A stretch of DNA of 64,000 nt from Lycorma delicatula (GCF_047948215.1 NC_134455.1:157586575-157650574); one strand, 5' to 3'. Positions 35,170 to 46,424 are shown, numbered from the stretch's first letter. Notes: generated from the letters alone by a model not told the origin. Translations and numbers: made by a program.

Positions 35170-38100
35170 GTATCCTCCCCTAAAGACTTATAATACTAAA
35201 TTAGGGTACGGTATTAAAAACTTTTGTATCGGTCGTCCTATATCATAAGACCGAATGTCTATGCCACAAACGGCAACTGAGCCTCGAACAGTTTAGCGAC
35301 CAGTTTCCTAACATAGCTCCTAGAACTTACATAACAGCATGAGCGGACTAAGCGTGGTGCCATTCACCATCGGCTTACGTGTCCCAACCGCTCACTTGTC
35401 AAATAAGCGCACCCTGTCAAAAACTAAAAATATAAATAACATCCATAATAACATATTTTTCGTCTAGGCAGTAATTCGCTGCCACGCCTAGATCGCTGAT
35501 TGCTAGCAAGTAGCTGTCCATCATTTCTTAGTGCTTGGTGTGATAATAATTGGCTGGTCGACAGCCGTACTCTGGGTTAGCTTCCCACGGCAATGCGGTA
35601 AGAGTCTTTCCCTTAAATAAACTACAGATGCCGGTTGAACAAAGCACCCGCATCTACGAACTCCCACACGATCCGACAATGCAGCTCTCACCACATTGAA
35701 TTGCTGCTTGTGAGTGGCCAATTTTCTCTCTAACCTCTATGTTCCAGGGTGGCTGGGTTTCTAGAAAAGCAGGAGAGTCAACATCAGGTGTTCATTTGAC
35801 TGGACCTCCTCTCAGACACACAAGGCGGCATCACCTGCAAGGCGGAACCGAAACAGATATTGATTCAAGGTGGTGAAAATGTTTGCGACGTTTGTGAGCA
35901 CCGTGGCTCTCGTTGACCTAAAAAACGAGCTCGAGGATACCTTCCCCCTCTATAAACTTATACAAGGATCTTTCCTTAGTCATGGTGTCCCATTCCAGTT
36001 GCCATGTTTTTATCGCGAGATTCAGACTCTTCCGCAGGCGGGAGATGGGCAACTGTACGAAATTTAGATCCGGTTCATTGTGATTACTATTCCGCTCCGG
36101 TGTTGACCTGGTTCAAAACCGCATCCCAAATACCTCGGCCTCCAAGCCTCTTCGCAATCTCCACATAGCTCTCCGAACTTTCACCACTAAATCGATTGGG
36201 AGAGCCTTTCCTAATACGGTGGTAACCACGTAGAAGCTTGTTTTAAAAACACCAGTGCGTATAATTAAGGCTCTGGCTCGGAACTCCTTAAACTTTTTAA
36301 GAGGTGCTCTTTTCATATCCAACCTATGCGCCCAAACGAGTGCCGCATAAGAGATCATGCTTTCGAAGACACCACAGTACACCATGTACAGTTCACAGTT
36401 ATCGCAGACATATAGCCCTGCGCTTTGATGCCTTGGTGCCACCTGTGATGTCATAAGCCGGTTTTGAGCCTTTAGGGTTCTCTCAGCTCTGTTATAGCTC
36501 TATAAGTGTACGCCTATGTTGCAAAGTGTATTTACCTAATTTGAACTTATAGGCCCACTCTTATTTTACCAGTTAGTGTTATAACACTTCTACGGCGCAA
36601 GTTCCAAACCATGATTACCCATCCAGCAACTGTAGATTCCGCCCCCACTGGCAAACGTAGATGCAGCACTCATTCAAAGTCTATGACCTAATGCAAGAGT
36701 CCCAAAACCGACCTCTGCGGGACTCCTTCAAATGCCTGAAAGCGGAGGCCGCCATCCTGCGCATATATAGTTATCCATATTTCGAAGAGGTACTGCTAGA
36801 CCTGCCTTTGAAGGTACGCACTAATACACTAATAACCTTTTCCCTAAGGGCGATCATGATTACATCCTAGGGCAGTGATCGAAAAGAATTCCGTAAGTCA
36901 ATTAATATCAACAGCGGCATCCGCCTTGTCATCCAGGTTTCCTTGTCTAGTCACAGTTGCCCAAATGGTTCGGGCGGATGTCAGCACGGGCGTTGAGTTC
37001 GCCCACTATGCGTTCAGCCAACAATCTCTCAACGGCCTTGTCCATATTATTTAAAAAGCAAAGCGGACGATACCTAGCAATCAATCCTACCGTTCTGTTC
37101 TTTGGAAGAAAAACCATTCGGGATTCCTTCCAACAGCTAGGGAAGGTCTCTCATCCCTGATTAATGACATCCACCACCTCCCACGGTATATGGCGGATCA
37201 AGCCCTTCAATTCGGTAGCCAGGATCCCATCAGGTTCACCAGGCTTCTATTTTTTTCCGATTTTGAGATCTGCAGAGGTTACTTCATCCTGAGTAAATCG
37301 TCTCCTTTCCCAGTCTATGAGGATCAGTGGATACGTTCAACACATGGGAATAGTCGTGATCTTTATCTACTGGCTTGTTCATCCATAAGGACAAGCAGGC
37401 GTCTCCCAAACCTTTTCATCACAATCTGGTACGCCTACCCACACGGATTGTTATCCAAGTTATTGCACAATTCAAGCCATTTCTAGCGTTTGGACTTCTT
37501 TATTTCGTAACAGAGTTTTCGCCTGTAATCTACAAAACTTTGGGCAGTTGTTTCATAACCTTCTCTACCATCCCGCCTGAGTCTCTGCATGGTTCTCTGC
37601 AAGGTTCTCTGATGACGTTGGAGGTCCGGATCCAACTGTGTAATTACGGGATCCACCAGTAAGCCAATCTGTGTCGCTGATTTCTAGGGGAAAGTCGGAC
37701 CATCTCTTGTTTGATAACGACCTGGAGGACTTCTGAGGTGAGCCGGATGCCATCCCTGATTCGCCGTACGACATTTGGGACCACAATGTCCATCTGCAGG
37801 TTAGTCAATCGTGGAGGCGGAACCCGAACCATAGTTCTAGAAGAGGAATTTCTGATGAAGAGGAAGAGGAAGGAGCGTAGCGTAATGGTAGCTAACTCTT
37901 TCGTCCGTCAACACCCTCCAGGTGCACGTTTCAAGGTCCCAAGCACCATGCAAAATGATGAGGTCAAGCACAGTCACATGACCTCTAGCCACAAAAGTTG
38001 GGGTATCATCGTTGATACAGTAAAGATCAGTAGAATGCATCAATTCGGTCAGAAGCTCCCCTCTCCGATTAGTACACGAACTGCCTGCTGCCACAGCTTT

Positions 38101-38690
38101 ACAGTTGAGATCACACATGACGATGACCTTCTTGGCAGACCTTACTTACAGAAGTAAGTGGTTTATAAAAACCTCGTATTCGATGAGGTCGTAATTTGGA
38201 GTAATGTGTGCTCCTATAACCGCTGACTAGGCAGCGATCCCACTACTCCTAACTAATTGATGAGTACCTAGTCTTCCGCTAGAATTTTGAATGGCGACAT
38301 CGCCTCTTACGTCCGAGTACCATCCACTCCTGACTAAGTAGTACCTGTTAGGCTCTGTGCTTATCAAAATATCGGCACCATGTCTACTTGTCAACTTCTC
38401 CACAAGGTCGTGAGAGAGGGAGCTTCTGTTTGCGTTGCAGAGCATAAATTTAACCATTTGTGGCGATGTTGCACTCCAAGCCTCCGGTGCGATATCCTTC
38501 ATTGCCGCAACCTAGGCACTTCTTTGGCTCTTTACATGTGCCGATCTTATGTCCGCTACTGCCACAGTTAAAACACAAATTTGCCCTATTGGGGCCGCGA
38601 CAGTCAGCAATCCTGTAGTCAGAGCCCCAATATCTGAAGCAACAGTCGTCGTCATCAAGTAAAATGTATCCTCCAAATTCGGAGTTGGAA
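35170..38690 (-). mobile_element. R1-clade LINE, nearly full coding span, degraded
   Basis: From high to low coordinate the minus strand encodes, in order: gag zinc knuckles (CF-type, then CFNCGSSGHKIGTC and CLGCGNEGYRTGGLEC, about 38640-38480); an APE-type endonuclease beginning MVKFMLCNANRSSLSHDLV (about 38455) with VMCDLNCKAVAAGS (about 38118) and the WRVLTDERVSYHY block; RT fingers PDGILATELKGLI and KESRMVFLPKNRTVGLIARYRPLC (about 37220-37070); a decayed GVPQGSVLG box (EGVPQRSVLG, about 36730); and the post-RT blocks YCGVFESMISYAALVWAHRL and LGKALPIDLVVKVRRAMW (36370-36170). The C-terminal zinc motif is eroded. The tail reads REKLATHKQQFNVVRAALSD (about 35730). Stops and frameshifts abound. 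It belongs to the same family as the plus-strand relic at 5.0-6.2 kb. Confidence 0.85.
37837..38502 (-). pseudogene. APE-type endonuclease domain of the R1 element
   Basis: Two open segments cover most of the endonuclease that nicks target DNA. The first (38502-38227) runs from MVKFMLCNANRSSLSHDLVE to the loop YSDVRGDVAIQNSSG. The second (38118-37837) opens MCDLNCKAVAAGSS with N.RGELL and ends in WRVLTDERVSYHY, equivalent to the usual DFNAK..N.RG and WRV..E.LSDH blocks. Catalytic acidic residues are partly lost (DLNC for DFNA, SYHY for SDHY), so activity is not expected. Confidence 0.7.
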
Positions 38691-39190
38691 TTGGGGTGTG
38701 GGAGGGTAAAAGTCGGGAAAAGACCTGATTCTTATAGAACCAGAACGGTTTGAGTATAAAACTCGGGAAAAGTGTAAGGATTTACGGCAGAAGGAAGATC
38801 CCCTTAACTACTGTGTAGTTTTTAGATTATTTCTGTGTACTCATCGAAGCGAAAACTTTTGCAAGTCCTTGTTTACCACTTTGACGTGACGTCACATTCT
38901 TGTACCAGCCTGCTGTAGGACTTAGTATAAAATTCACTTGGAAAGGAGGTTATATTGTTCTATTTAGTATGGCTTCTTATGGAAGAAAAACCAACGCCTT
39001 AAAAGCTCACAATAAATAATCAGTCCGTGTCCAAAGCTCAAGAAATTTCACTAACACATCCGCTAAGATCCAGTTCACAAGACCAGTCCAACAAACCAAA
39101 CCAAAAACCGAAAAACCCACCAAAAACCTATAAAACGCAGAGCAATAACACTAACGGTCTTCACCTATTAGCTATCCAACTTGACTGAGA
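38691..39190 (-). other. Probable 5' leader of the R1 element
   Basis: This stretch is less AT-rich than the flanks beyond it and continues upstream of the gag zinc knuckles on the minus strand. No long frame remains. It may be the 5' UTR plus the start of ORF1, with most of gag deleted. The 5' boundary near 39190 is a guess from base composition. Confidence 0.35.
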
Positions 39191-39990
39191 GCAGTAACCT
39201 AAAGACCGTAAAACTACACAAAATTTAGTAAAAAATGTTAAATTAAATTTAAAGTTATAAAAAAAGGAATGAAATAATAAGTCGGTAAAACAGAAAAAAA
39301 GCTTTTAGGAAAGATGTGCATATTTTTTTGAAAATTCGTTGTCATTTTGGAAGTCGTAAAGTTTTATTAATGAGTTTTTAACAATGTTCAATTTACTGAT
39401 AGCACATAAAGGGCAAGTGATCAAAGAGGCTTCCTAATCAACTACCTACCTTGGGATTAGTGTCATTCAGTTCGTTCTTAGATTTCCACCCACGTAGTTT
39501 TTTAGTGATACTGATTGTATAATTATGTATAATTTAAAGATATTAAATAATAATTCTGATTTTTGTCTCACGAGTACTAATAGGTGTACTTAATGCGGCT
39601 TTTTATCCTGTTTTCAAATATGTATTCGGAATTTCTCCATCAACCACAGTTTTTTGTTATTTTAATTTTTTTTAATATTTTAAAACGTTTTTTCGTGTAT
39701 TTGTCCGTTGTCAAGTAAAAGTTCCTAGAGCATTGTAAATATGATGGAACCAAATAAGCTAACTCAAAGGGTAGCGTTGCTACTGTTGTGCAGGGTTATG
39801 TACAAACGTGATCTAATGTAGCACACACTCATCAGAACGATGCTAGTTGTGAAATAGTACTGAACCAGTAAGCACGTCATTGTGAGGTGCTTTGTGTATC
39901 TGAATTATTGTTTATTACATATTTACAACTTTATTTCTTTTAATTAGTCGTTAGTTACAAACTGCCTTGAGTTTATTTAAATTATCCTAA
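39191..39990. other. AT-rich intergenic DNA
   Basis: No coding signal. The part from about 39720 to 39990 has more complex sequence and may be the 5' portion of the repeated gene family that follows. Confidence 0.4.
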
Positions 39991-39996
39991 CAATTT

Positions 39997-40625
39997 TTGT
40001 TATGTATGTGTTGAACTCAAATCGTAAAGACGGAATCTTATTCCATTGGTAAAAAGGTGTTATGAACTTTATTTTGGTTGTAAAGTGGGGGATCAAACAA
40101 GGGCCTGGGCCCCACATATTTGTTGTTTATCGTATTCTAGGCTTCTCACTGCATGGAAAAAAGAGAAAAGAAGGAAAATATTTAAAGAAGGAATATTTGT
40201 GGGTCCACAAATACGATCACTAATGCATGATGAAAAGTTTGAGGAACTATTGAATCCACTTGAGAAAGCAGCTTGGCAAGCATTCAAAAATGTTACTTAG
40301 AGTTTTTTGTGAAATCGAAAGGCGGAAAATTACTGTGATATTGTCAACGATCTTATAACAATTTGGGTTGTAATATGTCCCTAAAAGTATACTTCCTGCT
40401 CTCGCACCTAGATTTCTTCTCGAAGAATCTTGATTAACACTTAACAATCTTGATTAAATCGTAATTAACACTTTCATCACGAGATTTCAGCTACGAAAAA
40501 GAGGTATCAAGGCAAATGGAATCCTAATATGCTGGTCGATTATTGTTGGACCTCAAGAGGGATGCTCCACAGGCGAAATATAGCAGAAAATCGTCATTCT
40601 TACTTTCTAGGTGAGCCAAATTTTT
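39997..40625 (+). pseudogene. Pseudogene of a multicopy insect protein family, function unknown
   Basis: The open part (40046-40297, 84 codons) starts RCYELYFGCKVGDQTRAWAP followed by HICC, a cysteine-rich N-terminal segment. It jumps directly to KEGIFVGPQIRSLMHDEKFE and AAWQAFKNV, which I recall as lying several hundred residues further on in full members of this family. The central part has therefore been deleted. Downstream, out of frame, the plus strand still reads LGCNMSLKVYFLLSHLDFF (about 40362-40418) and KWNPNMLVDYCW (about 40515), the following family blocks. Upstream, CYVC is readable near 40000. I know the family only as an abundant hypothetical protein in insect genomes; its abundance suggests a mobile or capture-prone sequence, but I cannot name a function. 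Confidence 0.65.
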
Positions 40626-43099
40626 GAATATTATGTAGTTAATAATGCAGAAAGTACTAAAATGTTTGAAATTATAAATACCTGTTTCTCAGAAACCTTG
40701 CGTGATGGGGGAAAAACGAATATAATATTTGAATTCAGAAGAAAATATACTATCAATTCCTTTCTTTCAATTGATGCGGAACCCAAATATCGACCTTTTT
40801 ATCGAGTCAAGACAATTTATGACATTTTCAATTGTTACGTGTGATACTTTTAACATCTATACAATCTCTCGCTTTGTTATATGACGATCCATTCGACTGT
40901 GGCTTTGATTTAGTTTCCATCAACTTCAAAAGGTAAACCAGATCGTTGGTCGTCTTTGAATGAAAAGTTTCCAAAATGGAATTTTTAAAGCAATTCAGAC
41001 ACATGGTTTCTGTTAGTTTCTCAATACCGTAAACTGCACGTATCGCTTTGTGCCTTTACAGAAAGAAAAAGGTAAAATATGTTAAAAATGATCGTTTTTG
41101 CACTCTGTTAAAATTTACCATAAACTAACAGATGCAATCGAAATTACACGCAATTTGCTTCTAAATTATGCAAAAAATTAAGGGTATCAAATGCCAAAAG
41201 AAAAAAAAAATCATAACAATGAAAAAAGTCCATCAAAACAAATACAAAGCTATCTATTTGTGAAAAACCTGATTATTTTCTTGCCAACCCAATAAAATTT
41301 GAGGCATTACAAAAAAAAATATTGTTGTTTAAAAATGGAGACTTAGAGTGAACTATTTGTTCACTCTAAGTCATCAGCCTATATGGCTGATTAAAAAAAT
41401 AAAATATTAAAAATGCAATAATTAATAAACATTTAAAGCATATATTTCGAATTAATCTTGGCAACGACAGTTAATTCGAAATTTTTCTTAGGTAAGTTCT
41501 CCTACCACCTGATAAAATATTAGATCCATATAGTTTGAAATGCCTCGTGAAATCTTCATTGTATTTATTAGATTCATAGAATTCAGGACAACTTAAATCT
41601 GGATTAACTTTTATTTGTAGTAAACTCTGCAGTTTAAAGTAATAGTTTGTGATCCCATATATTATAATACCCATCTATTAAAGAAAAATTCTTCCTGTGA
41701 TGGTGAAAAAAGGTAGTATGTTTATTTTATAGATGTTTTTTTTATTATTTCCAGTAGAATATATCAATTCAACGCATTTATTAACCACCTAATCATATAC
41801 TCATGGATAATATTATTCTGTTCAAATTTACTACCTGTTCTGTTTATTGTTCTTCACCTAACATTCTTTGTGAAATGTTTGTTCCTGAAAAGGAATTTTT
41901 TTTAGAAATACATATATGAATATGAATGACTAGCTCAGTACATTTTGTACAGAAACAGCACCGTACACAGTATTAGAATTTGTATATGTATCTAGATGTA
42001 TTCTGAAAATAAAGATTATTTAACTTTAAAAATAATTTAAATTTAATTAAAACAATTTTGCGTAAAAATAATGACCGAAAAGCAAAATTATAAAACATTC
42101 AACAAAAAAAGGTAAATATTTTAACGGAAAAAAATAAAATTAACGGTAAAAATTTACATTAAACATTAAAGTTTTTTCAATTTAAATGGAAAGGATCCTT
42201 TTACTTTTTTATCAATCTAAAAAAAAGTTCTTTATTTAGTTATTTTATATAGAGCGGTGGCTTTACTATATATAAAATTTGACGGATTGGCTAGTATTGA
42301 AATGTAAGTAAAAGACGAATTTATCTTAAATGAGATTATATAGATTTACATCATCTTTCATCTCCTGACAGCTTCCGCAGTTTACATTCCTTTACATCAC
42401 ACTAACGTCTGGAATATGTTAATTATTTACCAGGTCTATTGAAATAGGTTATTATAATGGTGTAAGTACTATCTTGTAACACAAAGAAAAGGATCATGGT
42501 TTTGACGATAGAATATTGCCTTAGAAAGCTGGCTTTAATAACCAAATGCATGTACAGTCTAGATATTGTATTATAAATGTAAATAAGCGGATATCCCTTA
42601 AACACGGAATTGTGCCAGGAGTTAGCAATCAGAACTGCTTTGGCTTCGAACGCAACCTAATCTTTTCTGTTGCTTATTGAATTAAATCAAGCAACCTCTG
42701 CGTTAAATATGTTTTTTTTTTTTTTAAATTTGCTTATTACATAAAATATCTTAATTAATTATAAATATAAATGAAAAATTTAATCACTGTTTAATTATGA
42801 AAAACAAAACTGATTTAAAAAGGTTTTTAATACAGCAACTGCAAATTAATGAAATTATATTTTTACCCAAAACTTTTTTATAGTAGTAAGAAAAGTATAT
42901 TGTGGAAAAATTGCTCTTCACTATTATGCGGCTAATATTAAAATTTAACGTGTTAGAATTTGGAGTTTACTTTGGTTCCATTTTCCCATTCTTTGAAACT
43001 CTTGTTTTCAAAGGAGCTCTTAATAACACGCTACATTCCTGATAATAAAGTAATCAGTCCAGAATATCTTTATCGACTTCGTGTCAACGTTTAGGAATT
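40626..43099. other. AT-rich intergenic DNA
   Basis: No supported gene. A 77-codon frame at 40611-40844 is unrecognised and has no context that supports it. A hairpin pair at 41340-41391 is listed separately. Confidence 0.5.
41340..41391. repeat. Two adjacent hairpins
   Basis: The first has 14-bp perfect arms (gacttagagtgaac and its complement) around a 5-nt loop (41340-41372). The second follows at once with 7-bp arms atcagcc/ggctgat around 5 nt (41373-41391). Confidence 0.85.
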
Positions 43100-43111
43100 G
43101 TTAATATATAC
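43100..43111. repeat. 12-bp target-site duplication, left copy
   Basis: gttaatatatac here and again at 46385-46396 brackets the RTE element exactly and marks its ends. Confidence 0.9.
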
Positions 43112-43125
43112 TTTTTTTTTTGTCT

Positions 43126-44200
43126 TCAGTCATTTGACTGGTTTGATGCAGCTCTCCAAGATTCCCTATCTAGTGCTAGTCGTTTCATTTCAGTATACCC
43201 TCTACATCCTACATCCCCAACAATTTGTTTTACATACTCCAAACGTGGCCTGCCTACACAATTTTTCCCTTCTACCTGTCCTTCCAATATTAAAGCGACT
43301 ATTCCAGGATGCCTTAGTATGTGGCCTATAAGTCTGTCTCTTCTTTTAACTATATTTTTCCAAATGCTTCTTTCTTCATCTATTTGCCGCAATACCTCTT
43401 CATTTGTCACTTTATCCACCCATCTGATTTTTAACATTCTCCTATAGCACCACATTTCAAAAGCTTCTAATCTTTTCTTCTCAGATACTCCGATCGTCCA
43501 AGTTTCACTTCCATATAAAGCGACACTCCAAACATACACTTTCAAAAATCTTTTCCTGAGATTTAAATTAATTTTTGATGTAAACAAATTATATTTCTTA
43601 CTGAAGGCTCGTTTAGCTTGTGCTATTCGGCATTTTATATCGCTCCTGCTTCGTCCATCTTTAGTAATTTTACTTCCCAAATAACAAAATTCTTCTACCT
43701 CCATAATCTTTTCTCCTCCTATTTTCACATTCAGTGGTCCATCTTTGTTATTTCTACTACATTTCATTACTTTTGTTTTGTTCTTGTTTATTTTCATGCG
43801 ATAGTTTTTGCGTAGGACTTCATCTATGCCGTTCATTGTTTCTTCTAAATCCTTTTTACTCTCGGCTAGAATTACTATATCATCAGCAAATCGTAGCATC
43901 TTTATCTTTTCACCTTGTACTGTTACTCCGAATCTAAATTGTTCTTTAACATCATTAACTGCTAGTTCCATGTAAAGATTAAAAAGTAACGGAGATAGGG
44001 AACATCCTTGTCGGACTCCCTTTCTTATTAGGGCTTCTTTCTTATGTTCTTCAATTGTTATTGTTGCTGTTTGGTTCCTGTACATGTTAGCAATTGTTCT
44101 TCTATCTCTGTATTTGAACCCTAATTTTTTTAAAATGCTGAACATTTTATTCCAATCTACGTTATCGAAAGCCTTTTCTAGGTCTATAAACGCCAAGTAT
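43126..44200 (-). CDS. RTE ORF, C-terminal part: RT palm, thumb and C-terminal domain (356 aa)
   Basis: Continuation of the preceding frame after a one-base shift. It opens AFIDLEKAFDNVDW, RT motif A with the first catalytic Asp at residue 5, then GVRQGCSLSPLLFNLYME (motif B, about 60-77) and LRFADDIVILAE (catalytic motif C, about 101-112). YLGSKITKDGRS, then YGSETWTIGVSEKKRLEAFE, lead to RRDRLIGHILRHPG, GRPRLEYVKQIVGD and the terminal DRESWRAASNQSND. The assigned ATG at 44196 is only the first Met in this frame, not a true start. All catalytic residues remain, so the enzyme may lack activity only because of the frame break, if that break is real. Confidence 0.92.
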
Positions 44201-46081
44201 GTTGGTTTTTTTCTTTAATCTTCCTTCTACTATTAATCTGAGGCCTAAAATTGCTTCCCTTGTCCCTATACTTTTCCTGAAACCAAATTGGTCTTCTCCT
44301 AACACTTCTTCCACTCTCCTCTCAATTCTTCTGTATAAAATTCTAGTTAAGATTTTTGATGAATGACTAGTTAAACTAATTGTTCTATATTCTTCACATT
44401 TATCTGCCCCTGCTTTCTTTGGTATCATAACTATAACACTTTTTTTGAAGTCTGACGGAAATTCCCCTTTTTCATAAATATTACACACCAGTTTGTAAAA
44501 TCTATCAATCGCTTCCTCACCTGCACTGCGCAGTAATTCTACAGGTATTCCGTCTATTCCAGGAGCCTTTCTGCCATTTAAATCTTTTAATGCTCTCTTA
44601 AATTCAGATCTCAGTATTGTTTCTCCCATTTCATCCTCCTCAACTTCCTCTTCTTCCTCTATAACACCATTTTCTAATTCATTTCCTCCGTATAACTCTT
44701 CAATATATTCCACCCATCTATCGACTTTACCTTTCGTTTTATATATTGGTGTACCATCTTTGTTTAACACATTATTAGATTTTAATTTATGTACCCCAAA
44801 ATTTTCCTTAACTTTCCTGTATGCTCCGTCTATTTTACCAATGTTCATTTCTCTTTCCACTTCTGAACACTTTTCTTTAATCCACTCTTCTTTCGCCAGT
44901 TTGCACTTCCTATTTATAGCATTTCTTAATTGCCGATAGTTCCTTTTACTTTCTTCATCATTAGCATTCTTATATTTTCTACGTTCATCCATCAGCTGCA
45001 ATATATCGTCTGAAACCCAAGGTTTTCTACCAGTTCTCTTTATTCCGCCTAAGTTTGCTTCTGCTGATTTAAGAATTTCCTTTTTAACATTCTCCCATTC
45101 TTCTTCTACATTTTCTACCTTATCTTTTTTACTCAGACCTCTTGCGATGTCCTCCTCAAAAATCTTCTTTACCTCCTCTTCCTCAAGCTTCTCTAAATTC
45201 CACCGATTCATCTGACAACTTTTCTTCAGGTTTTTAAACCCCAATCTACATTTCATTATCACCAAATTATGGTCGCTATCAATGTCTGCTCCAGGGTAAG
45301 TTTTGCAGTCAACGACTTGATTTCTAAATCTTTGCTTAACCATGATATAATCTATCTGATACCTTGCAGTATCGCCTGGCTTTTTCCAAGTGTATATTCT
45401 TCTATTATGATTTTTAAATTGGGTGTTGGCAATTACTAAATTATACTTCGTGCAAAACTCTATAAGTCGGTTCCCTCTTTCATTCCTTTTGCCCAGCCCG
45501 TATTCACCCACTATATTTCCTTCCTTGCCTTTTCCAATGCTTGCATTCCAATCTCCAACTATTATTAAATTTTCATCTCCTTTTACGTGTTTAATTGCTT
45601 CATCAATCTCTTCGTATACACACTCTACCTCATCATCATCTTGGGCGCTTGTAGGCATATAAACGTTAACAATCGTTGTCGGTTTAGGTTTTGATTTTAT
45701 CCTTATTACAATGATTCTATCGCTATGCGTTTTGAAATACTCCACTCTCCTCCCTATCTTCTTGTTCATCACGAAACCTACTCCTGCCTGCCCATTATTT
45801 GACGCTGAGTTAATTACTCTAAAATCACCTGACCAAAAGTCGCCTTCCTCTTCCCACCGAACCTCACTAATTCCTACTATATCCACATTTGTCCTACCCA
45901 TTTCCCTTTTTAAATTTTCTAGCCTACCAACCTTTTTCAAGCTTCTAACATTCCACGCTCCGACTCGTAGAATGTTATTTTTTAATTTTCTGGTGACCCC
46001 TTCCTTAGTAGTCCCCACCCGGAGATCCGAACGGGGGACTATTTTACCTCCGGAATATTTTACCAAGGAAGGCGCCTCCAT
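44162..46081 (-). CDS. RTE ORF, N-terminal part: APE endonuclease and RT fingers (639 aa)
   Basis: The first ATG after the leader starts MEAPSLVKYSGGKIVPRSDL. Residues about 35-280 form the endonuclease/exonuclease/phosphatase domain that nicks target DNA. Key residues are visible: N44 (GAWNVRSL), E73 (ISEVRW), D177 and N179 (GDWNAS), D244 (QIDYIMV) and D270-H271 (SDHNLVI). A charged linker follows (about 290-480). The RT starts near 488 with FKRALKDLNGRKAPGIDGIP, then VIVMIPKKAG, YRTISLTSHSSKILTRIL and EDQFGFRK. The frame then runs off with RLKKKTNILG and ends, because a one-base shift near the 7-T run (plus strand 44206-44212) leaves the RT palm in another frame. Annotation pipelines often name such proteins 'craniofacial development protein 2-like'. 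Confidence 0.92.
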   Translation of the reverse strand: MEAPSLVKYSGGKIVPRSDLRVGTTKEGVTRKLKNNILRVGAWNVRSLKKVGRLENLKREMGRTNVDIVGISEVRWEEEGDFWSGDFRVINSASNNGQAGVGFVMNKKIGRRVEYFKTHSDRIIVIRIKSKPKPTTIVNVYMPTSAQDDDEVECVYEEIDEAIKHVKGDENLIIVGDWNASIGKGKEGNIVGEYGLGKRNERGNRLIEFCTKYNLVIANTQFKNHNRRIYTWKKPGDTARYQIDYIMVKQRFRNQVVDCKTYPGADIDSDHNLVIMKCRLGFKNLKKSCQMNRWNLEKLEEEEVKKIFEEDIARGLSKKDKVENVEEEWENVKKEILKSAEANLGGIKRTGRKPWVSDDILQLMDERRKYKNANDEESKRNYRQLRNAINRKCKLAKEEWIKEKCSEVEREMNIGKIDGAYRKVKENFGVHKLKSNNVLNKDGTPIYKTKGKVDRWVEYIEELYGGNELENGVIEEEEEVEEDEMGETILRSEFKRALKDLNGRKAPGIDGIPVELLRSAGEEAIDRFYKLVCNIYEKGEFPSDFKKSVIVMIPKKAGADKCEEYRTISLTSHSSKILTRILYRRIERRVEEVLGEDQFGFRKSIGTREAILGLRLIVEGRLKKKTNILGVYRPRKGFR

Positions 46082-46384
46082 TATTGCTATGTGAAAATGC
46101 AGAGAGCCACATTTTCTTGGAAAAAAAGCAGCTGTAGTTTTCCATTGCTTTCAGCTGCGCAGTACTCAGAGGACTGAGTGATGTTGATACGGCCGTTTAA
46201 GTCATTGTGACTCACGCCCCTAACAACTACTGAAAGAGCTGCTGCCCTCTTTCAGGAATCATTCCTTAGTCTGGCTCTCAACAGATACCTCTCCGATATG
46301 GTTGCACCTTCGGTCCAGCTACTCTGTATCCCTGAGCACTCAAGCCCCCTCACCAACGGCAAGGTCTCATGATTCATAGAGGAG
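46082..46384 (-). promoter_or_regulatory. RTE 5' leader, possibly structured RNA
   Basis: The 303-base leader is far richer in G and C than its surroundings. Its first six bases (ctcctc, minus strand) can pair with gagggg at 46351-46346 with one wobble. Directly before that partner, acc/ggt (46365-46363 and 46354-46352) can close an 8-nt loop. A short stem cttga/tcagg follows at 46344-46331. This order resembles P1, P3 and P4 of HDV-like self-cleaving ribozymes, reported for some R2 and RTE elements. I could not find a P2 strand, so the match is incomplete. Confidence 0.4.
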
Positions 46385-46396
46385 GTTAATATATAC
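46385..46396. repeat. 12-bp target-site duplication, right copy
   Basis: Identical to 43100-43111. It marks the 5' side of the minus-strand RTE insertion. Confidence 0.9.
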
Positions 46397-46424
46397 AAAG
46401 CATTTTAAATATACATATTTATAT

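Larger units (their letters stand above)
43112..46384 (-). mobile_element. Full-length RTE-clade LINE, minus strand
   Basis: The 3273-bp element is bounded by perfect 12-bp target duplications. On the minus strand it has a 5' leader of about 303 bases (46384-46082), one coding span (endonuclease then reverse transcriptase) broken into two frames, and a 3' end of only about 15 bases including an A-run (minus-strand A9 at 43112-43120). Short 3' UTRs and a single EN-RT ORF are typical of RTE elements. Domain order and motifs (YGLGKRNERGNRLIEFC, FADDIVIL, DRESWRAA at the C-terminus) match the RTE/BovB clade. Intact ends, perfect duplications and only one frame break indicate a young insertion, the best-preserved element in the window. 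Confidence 0.93.

Noticed and set aside
36661..38571. Plus-strand frames over the R1 element (36661, 36957, 37190, 37375, 37711, 38380)
   Set aside because: The minus strand encodes endonuclease and RT motifs there; the plus frames carry no known motif.
43098..46094. Plus-strand frames opposite the RTE element (43098, 43618, 43734, 45423, 45711)
   Set aside because: They are shadows of the minus-strand endonuclease-RT frame.
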